This document shows, piece by piece, positions 1 through 7,142 of a stretch of 7,738 nt of DNA. The stretch is taken from the NCBI GenBank assembly GCA_003695015.1, contig RFJD01000467.1, forward strand, positions 1-7,738, read 5' to 3'. The notes beneath the pieces are model-generated. The model saw only the letters and a program-made list of their open reading frames with translations, was not told where the DNA came from and made no database searches. Origin of the DNA: Verrucomicrobiota bacterium (lineage in GTDB: Bacteria; Verrucomicrobiota; Verrucomicrobiia; Limisphaerales; J093). A program made the position numbers and the translations under genes. Numbering within the stretch: the stretch's first letter is position 1; each line of letters begins with the position of its first letter.

Positions 1-2
1 AG

Positions 3-389
3 AGCGACCTGTTCGAGCGGGGCCGGCTCACTTACTACCTGGGCATCGGCAGCGTGCTCTACGGCGTGGACGCCGACTTGAAATGGATGGAGCGCGACAG
101 CCGAACGGAGCACCGGCATGAGCACCTGCGGCGTTTCGCCGAGGTGGCCCATCTTTTCCTGGATGCGGGGCTGATCCTGATCTCCACGGCGATCGACCTG
201 ACGGCTGCGGACATGGACCTGATTCGAACCGTGCTGCCGGGGCGGCCGGTTTTCCTGGTGTGGGCGGACGGACAGCCGGGCACGGATGCGGAGGCGGATC
301 TGTCGATTCCGCCCGACATGGATCTTCCGCAGGCGGTCGCCCGCGTCCGGGGTTTGCTGCAGGACGAAGGGGTCTTGTTCCGGGCCTGA
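3..389 (+). CDS. APS-kinase-like C-terminal domain, probably tail of a CysN/CysC-type sulfate-activation protein (5' partial)
   Basis: The reading frame is open from the window edge, so only the last 128 residues are visible and the true start lies upstream. The sequence from LFERGRLTYYL to the stop aligns by eye with the C-terminal half of adenylyl-sulfate kinase (CysC): an LFERG segment, a strand in the place of the LDGDNVR motif, a basic helix (RRFAEVAHLFLDAGLILI) matching the usual R-x-x-EVAKLFxDAG, and a closing helix (RGLLQDEGVLF). APS kinase phosphorylates adenylyl sulfate to PAPS in the cytoplasm. Two features are odd: the DGDN motif reads GIGS, and the usual KGLYKKAR-type loop is absent, the region reading PVFLVWADGQPGTD instead. 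Normal kinase activity is therefore doubtful. In many bacteria this domain is fused behind the CysN GTPase, which would fit a gene entering from the left. cysQ follows 42 bp downstream in the same direction, suggesting an operon. The domain assignment is fairly secure; the full architecture and activity are inferred. Confidence 0.75.
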   Translation, partial: SDLFERGRLTYYLGIGSVLYGVDADLKWMERDSRTEHRHEHLRRFAEVAHLFLDAGLILISTAIDLTAADMDLIRTVLPGRPVFLVWADGQPGTDAEADLSIPPDMDLPQAVARVRGLLQDEGVLFRA

Positions 390-431
390 GCCGCATTTCG
401 CCACGAGCCATCCGGCGCCGCCGCGCACCTC

Positions 432-1241
432 ATGGACCTTTCGCCCACGATTGTCATCGAAACGTTGCGGGCACTGGCCGCCGAGGCCGGCAGGCGGATC
501 ATGACCTTCTATGCCGGTGAGGTGGCCGTGACCCACAAGGACGACCAATCGCCGTTGACCGCGGCAGACCAGGCTTCGCATGCGTATCTGGTCGCGGGCC
601 TCCGGGAGCGGTTTCCTTCGTTGCCCGTTCTCTCGGAGGAGGGGAGGTCGATTCCGTTCGAGGAGCGGCGTGCATGGCGGCGGTTTTTTCTGGTCGATCC
701 CTTGGACGGCACCAAGGAGTTCCTGCGGCGCAACGGGGAGTTCACGGTCAACATCGCCTTGGTGGAGGAGGGCGCGCCGTGGCTGGGAGTGGTGCATCTT
801 CCGGCGGCCGGGACGACCTACTGGGGCGGCGCGGGCTTGGGTGCGTGGCGACGGGTGGGCGATGCGGCGGCGGAGCCCATCCGATGCCGCCAGGCGCCGC
901 AGGGCGGACCATGGCGCGTGGTGGCGAGCCGGTCGCATCCCTCTCCCGAACTGGAACACTTGTTGAAGCGGATCAAGGTGGAGGAATTGGTGCCGGCGGG
1001 CAGTTCGTTGAAGTTCTGCCGGGTGGCCGAGGGTGAGGCGGATCTGTACCCGCGGTTCGGTCCGACCATGGAATGGGACACCGCGGCCGGCCAGGCGGTG
1101 TTGGAAGGCGCAGGCGGGGTGGTGATCGACGAGCGGGGTTGTCCGTTGCGGTACAACAAGGAGTGTCTGCGAAATCCGCGTTTTCTGGCGGCCGGGTTCC
1201 GATGGGAGGGACCATGGGCGGCGTTCCCTGCGACTGATTGA
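432..1241 (+). CDS. cysQ: 3'(2'),5'-bisphosphate nucleotidase CysQ (PAP phosphatase)
   Basis: This 269-residue protein belongs to the lithium-sensitive, Mg-dependent inositol monophosphatase-like superfamily. CysQ hydrolyses 3'-phosphoadenosine 5'-phosphate (PAP) to AMP and phosphate, removing the inhibitory by-product of PAPS reduction or sulfotransfer. The metal-binding set is complete: SPLTAAD with D46, LSEEG with E69, the signature DPLDGTKEF with D89 and D92, and EWDTAAG with D216. GSSLKFC near residues 190-196 and the ADLYPRFGPTMEWD stretch are typical of CysQ rather than of inositol monophosphatase or SuhB. The length is slightly above the ~246 residues of the E. coli enzyme, with a short extra tail. 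ATG at 432 is chosen because the family begins just before the LRALAAEAGR helix; no clear Shine-Dalgarno sequence precedes it. It lies 42 bp behind the APS-kinase-like gene, so the two are probably co-transcribed for sulfate assimilation. Confidence 0.93.
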   Translation: MDLSPTIVIETLRALAAEAGRRIMTFYAGEVAVTHKDDQSPLTAADQASHAYLVAGLRERFPSLPVLSEEGRSIPFEERRAWRRFFLVDPLDGTKEFLRRNGEFTVNIALVEEGAPWLGVVHLPAAGTTYWGGAGLGAWRRVGDAAAEPIRCRQAPQGGPWRVVASRSHPSPELEHLLKRIKVEELVPAGSSLKFCRVAEGEADLYPRFGPTMEWDTAAGQAVLEGAGGVVIDERGCPLRYNKECLRNPRFLAAGFRWEGPWAAFPATD

Positions 1242-1263
1242 GTCGGCGTGGTCCGGCGTGTGG

Positions 1264-1280
1264 ACGGCCGGAAGGGCCGT
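1264..1280. terminator. GC-rich hairpin between convergent genes, possible weak terminator
   Basis: ACGGCC at 1264-1269 pairs perfectly with GGCCGT at 1275-1280 across a 5-nt loop. It lies in the 67-bp gap between the cysQ stop and the protease stop, which face each other. No U tract follows on either strand, so intrinsic termination would be inefficient. A second small stem (GAGCC 1294-1298 with GGCTC 1306-1310) overlaps the protease stop codon. The position suits a shared terminator, but the sequence evidence is weak. Confidence 0.3.
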
Positions 1281-1308
1281 GCATGGGGGGAGCGAGCCGG
1301 TCGTTGGC

Positions 1309-4300
1309 TCAATACTCGACCACGCGGTAGAAGCGGTGGTGCGGTGTTGGGGCCGGGTCGAGGAGCTCCAGCCGGGTGTCCTCGGCGGTGACGGTTTGGA
1401 GGGTTTCCCAACGATCCAGATCCGGCGACGCTTGCAGGTGATAGGTGCGTCCCGGTTCGGCGGTCAGCTCCAGACGCAGGCCGTTTTCGCTCCAGTCGAG
1501 CCGCTCGATGCGCAGGGCCGGTTCGGGCGGGCGTTGCACCGTCAATTGGACCGACGCGACCCGGCTGTAGATGAATCCGTCCCAAGCCTTGTAGGTGAAG
1601 CTGTCGATCCCGGCGAAACCCGGATGGGGCTGGTAGAAGTAGTTGGTGCCGGTGCCCGCCACCAAGCCGTGTTGCGGGCCCTTGAGGATGGCCAGCCGCA
1701 GCGGGTCGCCGTCCGGATCGCTCACCGCCAGGGGCAGATCCAAACGTGTGTCCACCGGCAACTCGATCGTTTGGTTTTCGGCTTCGGGCGGGTGGTTGCG
1801 GGGCTCGATCTTGAGGCGCACCGTGCCTTCGCCGCTTTCCGCTTCTCCGTCGCTGGCGATGAAGGTGAAGCTGTCGGGGCCGGAGTAGTCGGTCTCCGGG
1901 GTGAAGGTCATGGTGGGCCCGTCGCCTTCGAGCGTGCCATGCCGGGGTGGCGTGACGATGCGGACGGTCAACGGGTCCGACTCGGGATCCACCACCGGCA
2001 GTTCCAGCTCCGTGGGGGTGTTGTAACGAACCGACAGATCGGCTTCGCGGGCGACGGGCGGGGTGTTGATGTCGGTGATGTGAATCCGGACCTCGGCCGG
2101 GAGGCTCGGGTCATGGCCGTCGTGGGCGCGGTAGCTGAAGCTGTCGTCGCCGCGAAAACCTGGTTCCGGTTGGTAGCGAAATCGGGCGGAATCCCCCGCG
2201 TCGGGGGTCAGTTCGCCGTGTTCCGGGGGGCGGACGATTTCGAACGTGACCGGGTCGTCGTCGTCATCCACGGCGCTGAACCGGATGGTGAAGGCGCGGC
2301 CGACCTTGTTGGTGAAAGCCAGGTCGCGGATGCGGGGCGGGTTGTTGGCATCGAGGACGGTGAAACGCACGGTGGCGACAGGGCTTTCGGCGCGGCCGTC
2401 GCTGGCTTTGTAGGTGAACCGATCCTCCCCAACGAATCCGGCGTGGGGGTAGTAGGTGGCGATCTGCGGCGCCACCCAGAGCTCGCCATGTTCGGGCCCA
2501 TCGACGATTTCGTAACTGAGCGAGTCGCCATCGGGATCTTCCGCGTCGTAGAAGACGTCCCGGTAGGAGTTGCGGTTGAGGGTGTAGGACTGGTCGCGGG
2601 CGCGGGGCGGATCGTTGACCGGCTTGACCATGATGCGGACTTCGGCCTCGACCTCGGGGCTTTCGCCGTCGGAGACCAGGTAGCGCACGGTGTCGGCACC
2701 GTTCCAATCGGGCTCGGGCACGTAGCGCAGGCGGCGACCCTCGACCAGCATGGCCTGGCCGTGTTCGGCCAGACCCAGCCGGGTGATCCGCAGCGGCTGG
2801 CCGTCGGGTTCGACGTCGTTGGCCAGCAGGTCCAGCTCGGCCGACTCGTCTTCGTTGGTGATGAGGTGGTCGATGCCCGGGCGGGGGGCGTCGGGCACGG
2901 GGTGCACGTGGAGGCGTACCTCGCCCAGGGCCATGCCGCCTTCGGTGTCGCGGAGGGTGTAGGTGAAGGTATCCTCGCCGAAGAAGTCCGGCTGCGGGGT
3001 GTAGCGGAGGAGGCCGTCCTCGAGGAACTCGAGGCGGCCATGAGCGGGGCGGCCGGCGCCGGCGAGTTCCAGGGAGCGGTTGCCGGGAGCCCGGTCGTTG
3101 GCCAGCGGGGCGAACGTGATTTCGGTGTCCTCGTCCAGCTCGATGGCATCGGGCATCGCCTGGGGCGGCGTGTACCCGACCGCGACCGTGAAGGTGGCCG
3201 TCCGGCTGGCCTCGGCGCCCTCGGGATCCCGCACGCGGAACCGGAGGGTCTCGCTGAAGGGCTGGTTGCGGTCGAGGATGGTGAATTCAGCAAGACCTTC
3301 GGGAGTGAAATTCACGGCCAGCCGGAGGTTGCCTTCGACGGACCATTCGAGCGCCTCGAAGGGATGGTCGGGATCGTAGGCGAACTGCCGCAAGGGCAGG
3401 GGGAAGAACGTGGCGCCGACCGGGATCTTCTGGCCGGGGAGGGGCAGGAGAACGGGCGGTTGGTTGACGGGCTCGGGCCGGGGCAGCCGGCCGGTGTGGC
3501 CGGGATCATGGAGGAACGTGTTCCAGACGAGGTTGGAGGCCGTCACCGGCACCGGCAGCTCCCAAGCGTAAAGGCTGTAACGCCCCTTGCCACTGCTGGC
3601 GATTCCGGTGCTGCTGTAGGCGCGGTCCTCGATGCTGCTGGCCACCACGTCCAGCAAGCCGTTGCCGTCGAGGTCGGTCAGGATCGGCGGAGCGTTCTTG
3701 CCCCGGGAGTAGCCGCCGGTTTGCTCGAGCGGCAGGGTGCGGAGATTGGGCAGGGGATGCAGGTCGATGGGGCTGCCGAACCGATCCCAAGCCGCCAACC
3801 CTCCCAGGGCTTCCCGTGTGCCGTAGGCACTGAAATGGAGCGGCTGGCCGTTGACGATCAGGACGGCGTCCGGCCAGCCGTCGCCATCGACGTCGGCGAT
3901 CAAGGGTTCGGAGCGGGGCCGGTGGTAACCGCTGACGATCACCGGCCAACCCTCGTGATCGAAGCCGTCGGCTTCCAACAGGTGCACGCGCCGGGATTGT
4001 GAACTGGGAACGAGGATCTCGAGCCGGCCGTCGCGGTCCAGATCCCCCAAGGCCGGCGTCGCCACGAAGGATTCGTCGATCAGCACCGGCCAGCCGAACT
4101 TGACCTGCCCCAGGTGGTCCAGCAGGAACACCCCGCCGCCCACGCTCTGTTTCCGACCGGCGTCCGGATCCCAACCGGCCAGGACAATGTCGTCCCGGCC
4201 GTCGCCATCGATGTCGCCCACCACCGGGCTGCCGTAAAAGGTCGAGCCGAGCTGGACCGACCAGAGCTCGCCGTCCGGCTGGAAGGGGTCGAAGGCTGCC

Positions 4301-6933
4301 AGGCCGCCGCACCCGTTGACCGCGACGATCTCCAACGCCCGGTCGTCGTCGAAGTTGCCGATCGCCGGGAACTGCTGGGGCGCGTCGTCCTCCTTGGGAC
4401 AGGCGTCCAAGCGCCAACTGGCGATCAGCTTGCCGAAGCGGTCGAACACCGCGAGCTGCCGGCGTTGGCGGGAACTCGGCCTCGGATCCCGGGCGTAACA
4501 AATCACCTCCGCCATGCCGTCCCGGTCCAGGTCGGCCACGACCTTGGCGATGTCGCTCACCTCCAGCTTCACCGGCCATTCGCCTTCGACCGGCGTGCCG
4601 TCGTGGTGGAAGGCGTACACCCAGCCCTCCTCGCCCGTGCCGGTGATCACCTCCATCAACCCGTTGCCGTCCAAGTCCCCGACCGCCGGCAGGTCGCTGA
4701 AAGGTTCACCCCGGCCGAGGGGGGCGTTCCAGAGCAACCGCCCGGCCGGGTCGTAAACCCGAAGCTCGGCCGGCTCGCCCGTGGCGCCGCCGGATTGGAC
4801 GCGAAGGATCTCCTGGAGCCCGTCGGTGTCGAGGTCGGCCGCGGTCACCAATCGCCAGTCGTTGGTCGGATAGAAGGTGTCGGCAGGAAGGGCCACCGGC
4901 CAACCGGGCCGCAACCGGCTGTCCAAGTGAATCACCCCGGTGATCCATTCGCCCACGGTCGTTCCTTCCTCCAAGGCGGTCAGGCGGAGGCTGTAGAACT
5001 CGTCCGGCGGCAGGGCGGCGGTGTCCCACCAACCGAGCACATCGTCGGTCACCGGGTGCGAGCCTTGGTCGAGCAGTTCGATACCCTCGGCGGACCAGCG
5101 GGTGGGCCTCCAGCCCTCGCCCCATTCGATCCGGTAGGTGCGATTGGCCCCATAGACCGTGCCGCGAAGGACGATGCGTTCGCCCGCCCTGCGGATGTCG
5201 TTGTCCTGCGGGTTGCTCAAGAACACGTTCCGCACCGTGACCACGGCGCGGTCGGAGGCCATCTGGCCGGCGTGGTCGAAGACGGTCAGCCGGAAGGTGT
5301 GCGTTCCCTCGGGCAACCGGCCGGTGTCGAACCCGGCCAACAGCACGTCGTCGCTGACCGGCTGGTTCCCTTCGTGAACGACCTCCCAGGATTCGGGGAA
5401 ATCCCCGTCGCCGTGCTCGATGAGGTAGTGGTCGAACTGTTCGCCCGCGGCGGTTCCCGTGAAATCGACCCGGCCGGACAGGACTGGCGGCAGGCGCAGG
5501 CGGGCGGTGGGCAAGGGCCCGGCGACCTGCACGGCCTTGAGGGCGTTGAGCCGCCCGGTGCCGAGCGGATGATCGGTGCGGATCGGATCGACGGCGTTGC
5601 GAAGGATGTCCAGCAACTGGGCCGGGGTGAGTTCGGGGTGAAGGCTCAGGACCAGTGCGGCGACGCCGGTCACGTGGGGCGCCGCCATCGAAGTGCCGCT
5701 CAGAAAGTCATAGCGGGCGTTGGGCAGGGTCGAGTAGATCAGGTAGCCGGGCGCGGCCAGATCCACCTGGTCGCCGTAGTTCGAGAACCGCGCCCGGGCG
5801 TCCTTGGGATCGGTGGCCGCCACGGAGACGACCTCGGGCAGGGCGGAGGGGTAGAAGGGTTCATCGGTGCGGCCGTTGCCGGCGGCCGAAATCATCAACA
5901 CGCCGGCTTCGGTGGCGGCCCGGATGGCGTCCTGCAGGGCCAGACTCAAATCCGGCGTGCCCCAACTGGCGTTGATCAGCCGGGCTCCATTGGCCACAGC
6001 GTATTCGATGGCTTCCACCACGTCCGAGACCGGCGCCTCACCGTTTTCGTCGAACGCCTTCAGGGCCATGATGGACGCCTGCCAGCAGATGCCGGCCACC
6101 CCGAGGTCGTTGTCGGTGACGGCGCCAACGATGCCCGCCACGTGGGTTCCGTGCCCCTGATCGTCCATCGGATCGCCGTCGTGGCTGACGAAGTCGAATC
6201 CGTGGACGTCGTCGATGTAGCCGTTGCGATCGTCGTCCAAGCCGTTGCCGGGGATTTCGCCCGGGTTGACCCAAATGTTCGCCTCGAGGTCCGGGTGGAA
6301 GTAGTCCACGCCGCTGTCGATGATGGCGATCCGCACGTCCCGGCTGCCGGTGGTCAGGTTCCATGCGGCGAGGGCATGAATGTCGGCGTCGGCGGTGCCG
6401 TTCAACTGGCCGGTGTTGTCCAGGGCCCATTGGCGCGGAAGGGCAAAGTCATTGGGTTGGCGCGGCGGAGACGGCTGGACGCAGAGGCGGACGAGATAGT
6501 TGGGCTCCGCGTAGGCGACGTCCGGCTGCTCGCGCAACCGGGCCAGGGCCGTGGCCATGGATTGGCCGGGGGCCAGACGCAGCCGGTGGAGGCGCGGCGG
6601 GGCGGGACGGCCGGGCGAAGTGAGACCGCGGCGGGAAGCGGGCTGCAGCAACGGCAACTCCTCGGCCTCGACGCCGGCCAACGCCAGGAATCGTTTCCGG
6701 CCCGCGGGGGTCGGCTCCTCGCGAAAGCGGACGAGCACCTCGCCCTCCCGCCATCGCGGCTGGTTGGCGATGGCTTCAGTGGTCAGGCCGGCAGGGTTGT
6801 CCCCCGGTCGGAGGATGACCGGTTCTGCGGCGGCGAGGCAGGGAAGGGCCAGGCCGGCCACCAGAGCGGCGGCTCCTCCGAGCCAACGTCGGAGCCGTCG
6901 CAGCAGGCTTTCATGTCGTCGAGGCATCCTCAT
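1309..6933 (-). CDS. Secreted multidomain subtilisin-like (S8) serine protease with FG-GAP propeller and tandem-95 repeats
   Basis: The protein has 1874 residues from ATG at 6933. A second ATG at 6927 is equally possible, and neither has a good ribosome binding site. The start is set by a signal peptide: a basic n-region (RRLRRW), a hydrophobic core and an AAA cleavage site near residue 36. Residues ~60-150 look like a fervidolysin-type propeptide. The S8 domain (~165-470) has every catalytic residue: D206 in DSGVD, H261 in GHGTHVAG, N353 in SAAGN and S415 in SGTSMAAPH. An acidic DDDRNGYIDD insert at ~233-242 resembles calcium loops of related subtilases. Then come two copies of a ~97-residue module (~500-652), eight DxDxDG-type loops (700-1092), a cadherin-like domain, six tandem-95 repeats (to ~1790) and a ~75-residue terminal module. 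It should be exported, fold with calcium, and cut and bind polymers outside the cytoplasm; the substrate is unknown. Its stop faces that of cysQ. The protease class is certain, the biological role is not. Confidence 0.93.
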   Translation of the reverse strand: MRMPRRHESLLRRLRRWLGGAAALVAGLALPCLAAAEPVILRPGDNPAGLTTEAIANQPRWREGEVLVRFREEPTPAGRKRFLALAGVEAEELPLLQPASRRGLTSPGRPAPPRLHRLRLAPGQSMATALARLREQPDVAYAEPNYLVRLCVQPSPPRQPNDFALPRQWALDNTGQLNGTADADIHALAAWNLTTGSRDVRIAIIDSGVDYFHPDLEANIWVNPGEIPGNGLDDDRNGYIDDVHGFDFVSHDGDPMDDQGHGTHVAGIVGAVTDNDLGVAGICWQASIMALKAFDENGEAPVSDVVEAIEYAVANGARLINASWGTPDLSLALQDAIRAATEAGVLMISAAGNGRTDEPFYPSALPEVVSVAATDPKDARARFSNYGDQVDLAAPGYLIYSTLPNARYDFLSGTSMAAPHVTGVAALVLSLHPELTPAQLLDILRNAVDPIRTDHPLGTGRLNALKAVQVAGPLPTARLRLPPVLSGRVDFTGTAAGEQFDHYLIEHGDGDFPESWEVVHEGNQPVSDDVLLAGFDTGRLPEGTHTFRLTVFDHAGQMASDRAVVTVRNVFLSNPQDNDIRRAGERIVLRGTVYGANRTYRIEWGEGWRPTRWSAEGIELLDQGSHPVTDDVLGWWDTAALPPDEFYSLRLTALEEGTTVGEWITGVIHLDSRLRPGWPVALPADTFYPTNDWRLVTAADLDTDGLQEILRVQSGGATGEPAELRVYDPAGRLLWNAPLGRGEPFSDLPAVGDLDGNGLMEVITGTGEEGWVYAFHHDGTPVEGEWPVKLEVSDIAKVVADLDRDGMAEVICYARDPRPSSRQRRQLAVFDRFGKLIASWRLDACPKEDDAPQQFPAIGNFDDDRALEIVAVNGCGGLAAFDPFQPDGELWSVQLGSTFYGSPVVGDIDGDGRDDIVLAGWDPDAGRKQSVGGGVFLLDHLGQVKFGWPVLIDESFVATPALGDLDRDGRLEILVPSSQSRRVHLLEADGFDHEGWPVIVSGYHRPRSEPLIADVDGDGWPDAVLIVNGQPLHFSAYGTREALGGLAAWDRFGSPIDLHPLPNLRTLPLEQTGGYSRGKNAPPILTDLDGNGLLDVVASSIEDRAYSSTGIASSGKGRYSLYAWELPVPVTASNLVWNTFLHDPGHTGRLPRPEPVNQPPVLLPLPGQKIPVGATFFPLPLRQFAYDPDHPFEALEWSVEGNLRLAVNFTPEGLAEFTILDRNQPFSETLRFRVRDPEGAEASRTATFTVAVGYTPPQAMPDAIELDEDTEITFAPLANDRAPGNRSLELAGAGRPAHGRLEFLEDGLLRYTPQPDFFGEDTFTYTLRDTEGGMALGEVRLHVHPVPDAPRPGIDHLITNEDESAELDLLANDVEPDGQPLRITRLGLAEHGQAMLVEGRRLRYVPEPDWNGADTVRYLVSDGESPEVEAEVRIMVKPVNDPPRARDQSYTLNRNSYRDVFYDAEDPDGDSLSYEIVDGPEHGELWVAPQIATYYPHAGFVGEDRFTYKASDGRAESPVATVRFTVLDANNPPRIRDLAFTNKVGRAFTIRFSAVDDDDDPVTFEIVRPPEHGELTPDAGDSARFRYQPEPGFRGDDSFSYRAHDGHDPSLPAEVRIHITDINTPPVAREADLSVRYNTPTELELPVVDPESDPLTVRIVTPPRHGTLEGDGPTMTFTPETDYSGPDSFTFIASDGEAESGEGTVRLKIEPRNHPPEAENQTIELPVDTRLDLPLAVSDPDGDPLRLAILKGPQHGLVAGTGTNYFYQPHPGFAGIDSFTYKAWDGFIYSRVASVQLTVQRPPEPALRIERLDWSENGLRLELTAEPGRTYHLQASPDLDRWETLQTVTAEDTRLELLDPAPTPHHRFYRVVEY
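1540..3165 (-). repeat. Six tandem-95 / cadherin-like repeats within the protease
   Basis: Six copies of a motif of the form Y-x-P-x-x-x-F-x-G-x-D-S-F-T-Y, mostly closed by a short DG turn, begin at residues 1311, 1404, 1494, 1587, 1677 and 1767, giving a period of 90-93 residues. Each copy also has a conserved P-x-HG-x-L turn upstream and most start with a PP-x-A segment. This is the tandem-95 (Big_9-like) cadherin fold seen in very large bacterial surface proteins. Acidic D-P-D-G-D-type loops at the domain joints suggest calcium-stiffened rods. The copies have diverged at the protein level, so recent unequal crossing-over is unlikely. Confidence 0.85.
3640..4850 (-). repeat. Eight FG-GAP/VCBS-type calcium-loop repeats within the protease
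   Basis: Eight loops related to D-x-D-x-D-G start at residues 700 (DLDTDG), 753 (DLDGNG), 801 (DLDRDG), 860 (NFDDDR), 907 (DIDGDG), 964 (DLDRDG), 1014 (DVDGDG) and 1087 (DLDGNG). Each is followed by a short hydrophobic strand such as LEIL or DDIVL. The spacing of 47-73 residues matches one blade of an integrin-alpha-like beta-propeller. The fourth loop has lost its first Asp and its Gly and may not bind calcium. Confidence 0.85.
4978..5436 (-). repeat. Duplicated ~97-residue beta module after the protease domain
   Basis: Residues ~500-556 and ~597-652 are two copies of one module. Shared features are an aromatic-rich start (YLIEHG and YRIEWG), a W about 10 residues later, a PVSDDVL / PVTDDVL segment, FDT or WDT, LP, and a closing F-x-L-R-L-T-like strand. 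The period is 97 residues (Y503 to Y600). It lies between the catalytic domain and the propeller and probably forms an Ig-like linker; its function is not known. Confidence 0.7.
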
Positions 6934-6957
6934 GCCAGGCGGCAAACACCGGAGATT

Positions 6958-6970
6958 ACACGAATCGTGT
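6958..6970. promoter_or_regulatory. 13-bp palindrome upstream of protease start, possible operator
   Basis: ACACGA at 6958-6963 and TCGTGT at 6965-6970 are perfect inverted arms around one central base, 25-37 bp upstream of the ATG at 6933. On the minus strand a weak -10-like TGTAAT overlaps its right edge, though no convincing -35 box is seen. The location suits a repressor or activator site for the protease, or an mRNA leader hairpin. The regulator is unknown. Confidence 0.35.
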
Positions 6971-7052
6971 TCCGAGGCCAGATGGGCGGTGCAAGGCACG
7001 TTTGCCGGCGGAATGAGGCGACTTGGCTCGCCGGGCCGTCTTCCTTGCTCTT

Positions 7053-7099
7053 GGAAAAGAAAAGTGGCGGGCCGGACAACCAACAAACCGGCCCGCCAC
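7053..7099 (-). terminator. Strong intrinsic (rho-independent) terminator
   Basis: On the minus strand GTGGCGGGCCGG (7099-7088) pairs without mismatch to CCGGCCCGCCAC (7075-7064), a 12-bp GC-rich stem around a 12-nt loop, TTTGTTGGTTGT. It is followed immediately by TTTTCTTTTCC. The opposite strand has no U tract after the stem, so it works in this direction only. It lies ~245 bp past the ASPIC/UnbV stop and ~120 bp before the protease ATG, which is more than a simple end-of-gene terminator needs. It fits best as the 3' end of the RNA that starts near 7209. Confidence 0.82.
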
Positions 7100-7106
7100 A
7101 CGCTGA

Positions 7107-7135
7107 CCCCAACCACTGCAACCAACCAAAACCCC
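7107..7135 (-). other. Possible two-tetrad G-quadruplex in the RNA linker
   Basis: On the minus strand G tracts occur at 7135-7132, 7127-7126, 7123-7122, 7114-7113 and 7110-7107, separated by TTTT, TT, TTGCAGT and TT. The core, GG-TT-GG-N7-GG-TT-GG, has the layout of the thrombin-binding DNA aptamer (GG-TT-GG-N3-GG-TT-GG) with a longer middle loop. The plus strand here is nearly all A and C. Folding in vivo is only a possibility. Confidence 0.35.
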
Positions 7136-7142
7136 AAACTCA

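Noticed and set aside
1540..3165. Tandem repeats as a CRISPR or DNA-level satellite
   Set aside because: The repetition is at the protein level with a ~91-codon period in frame, and the nucleotide sequences are diverged; no short direct repeats with unique spacers are present.
1258..4002. A 914-codon open frame on the plus strand opposite the protease
   Set aside because: It lies wholly antisense to the tandem-repeat part of a well-supported gene. Its translation is low-complexity (V/G/A/R/Q-rich) without domains. High GC and codon bias on the true strand suppress stops in the mirror frame, which explains its length.
6981..7015. Second sigma-54-like element (GGC...TTGCA) before the protease
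   Set aside because: The spacing between the GG and GC dinucleotides is 12 instead of 10 bases, which is not tolerated at sigma-54 promoters.
6934..7137. Extension of the protease start to a TTG at 7137
   Set aside because: The extra 68 residues would be translated from the G/U-rich linker and the terminator stem and would bury the clear signal peptide that begins at 6933 or 6927.
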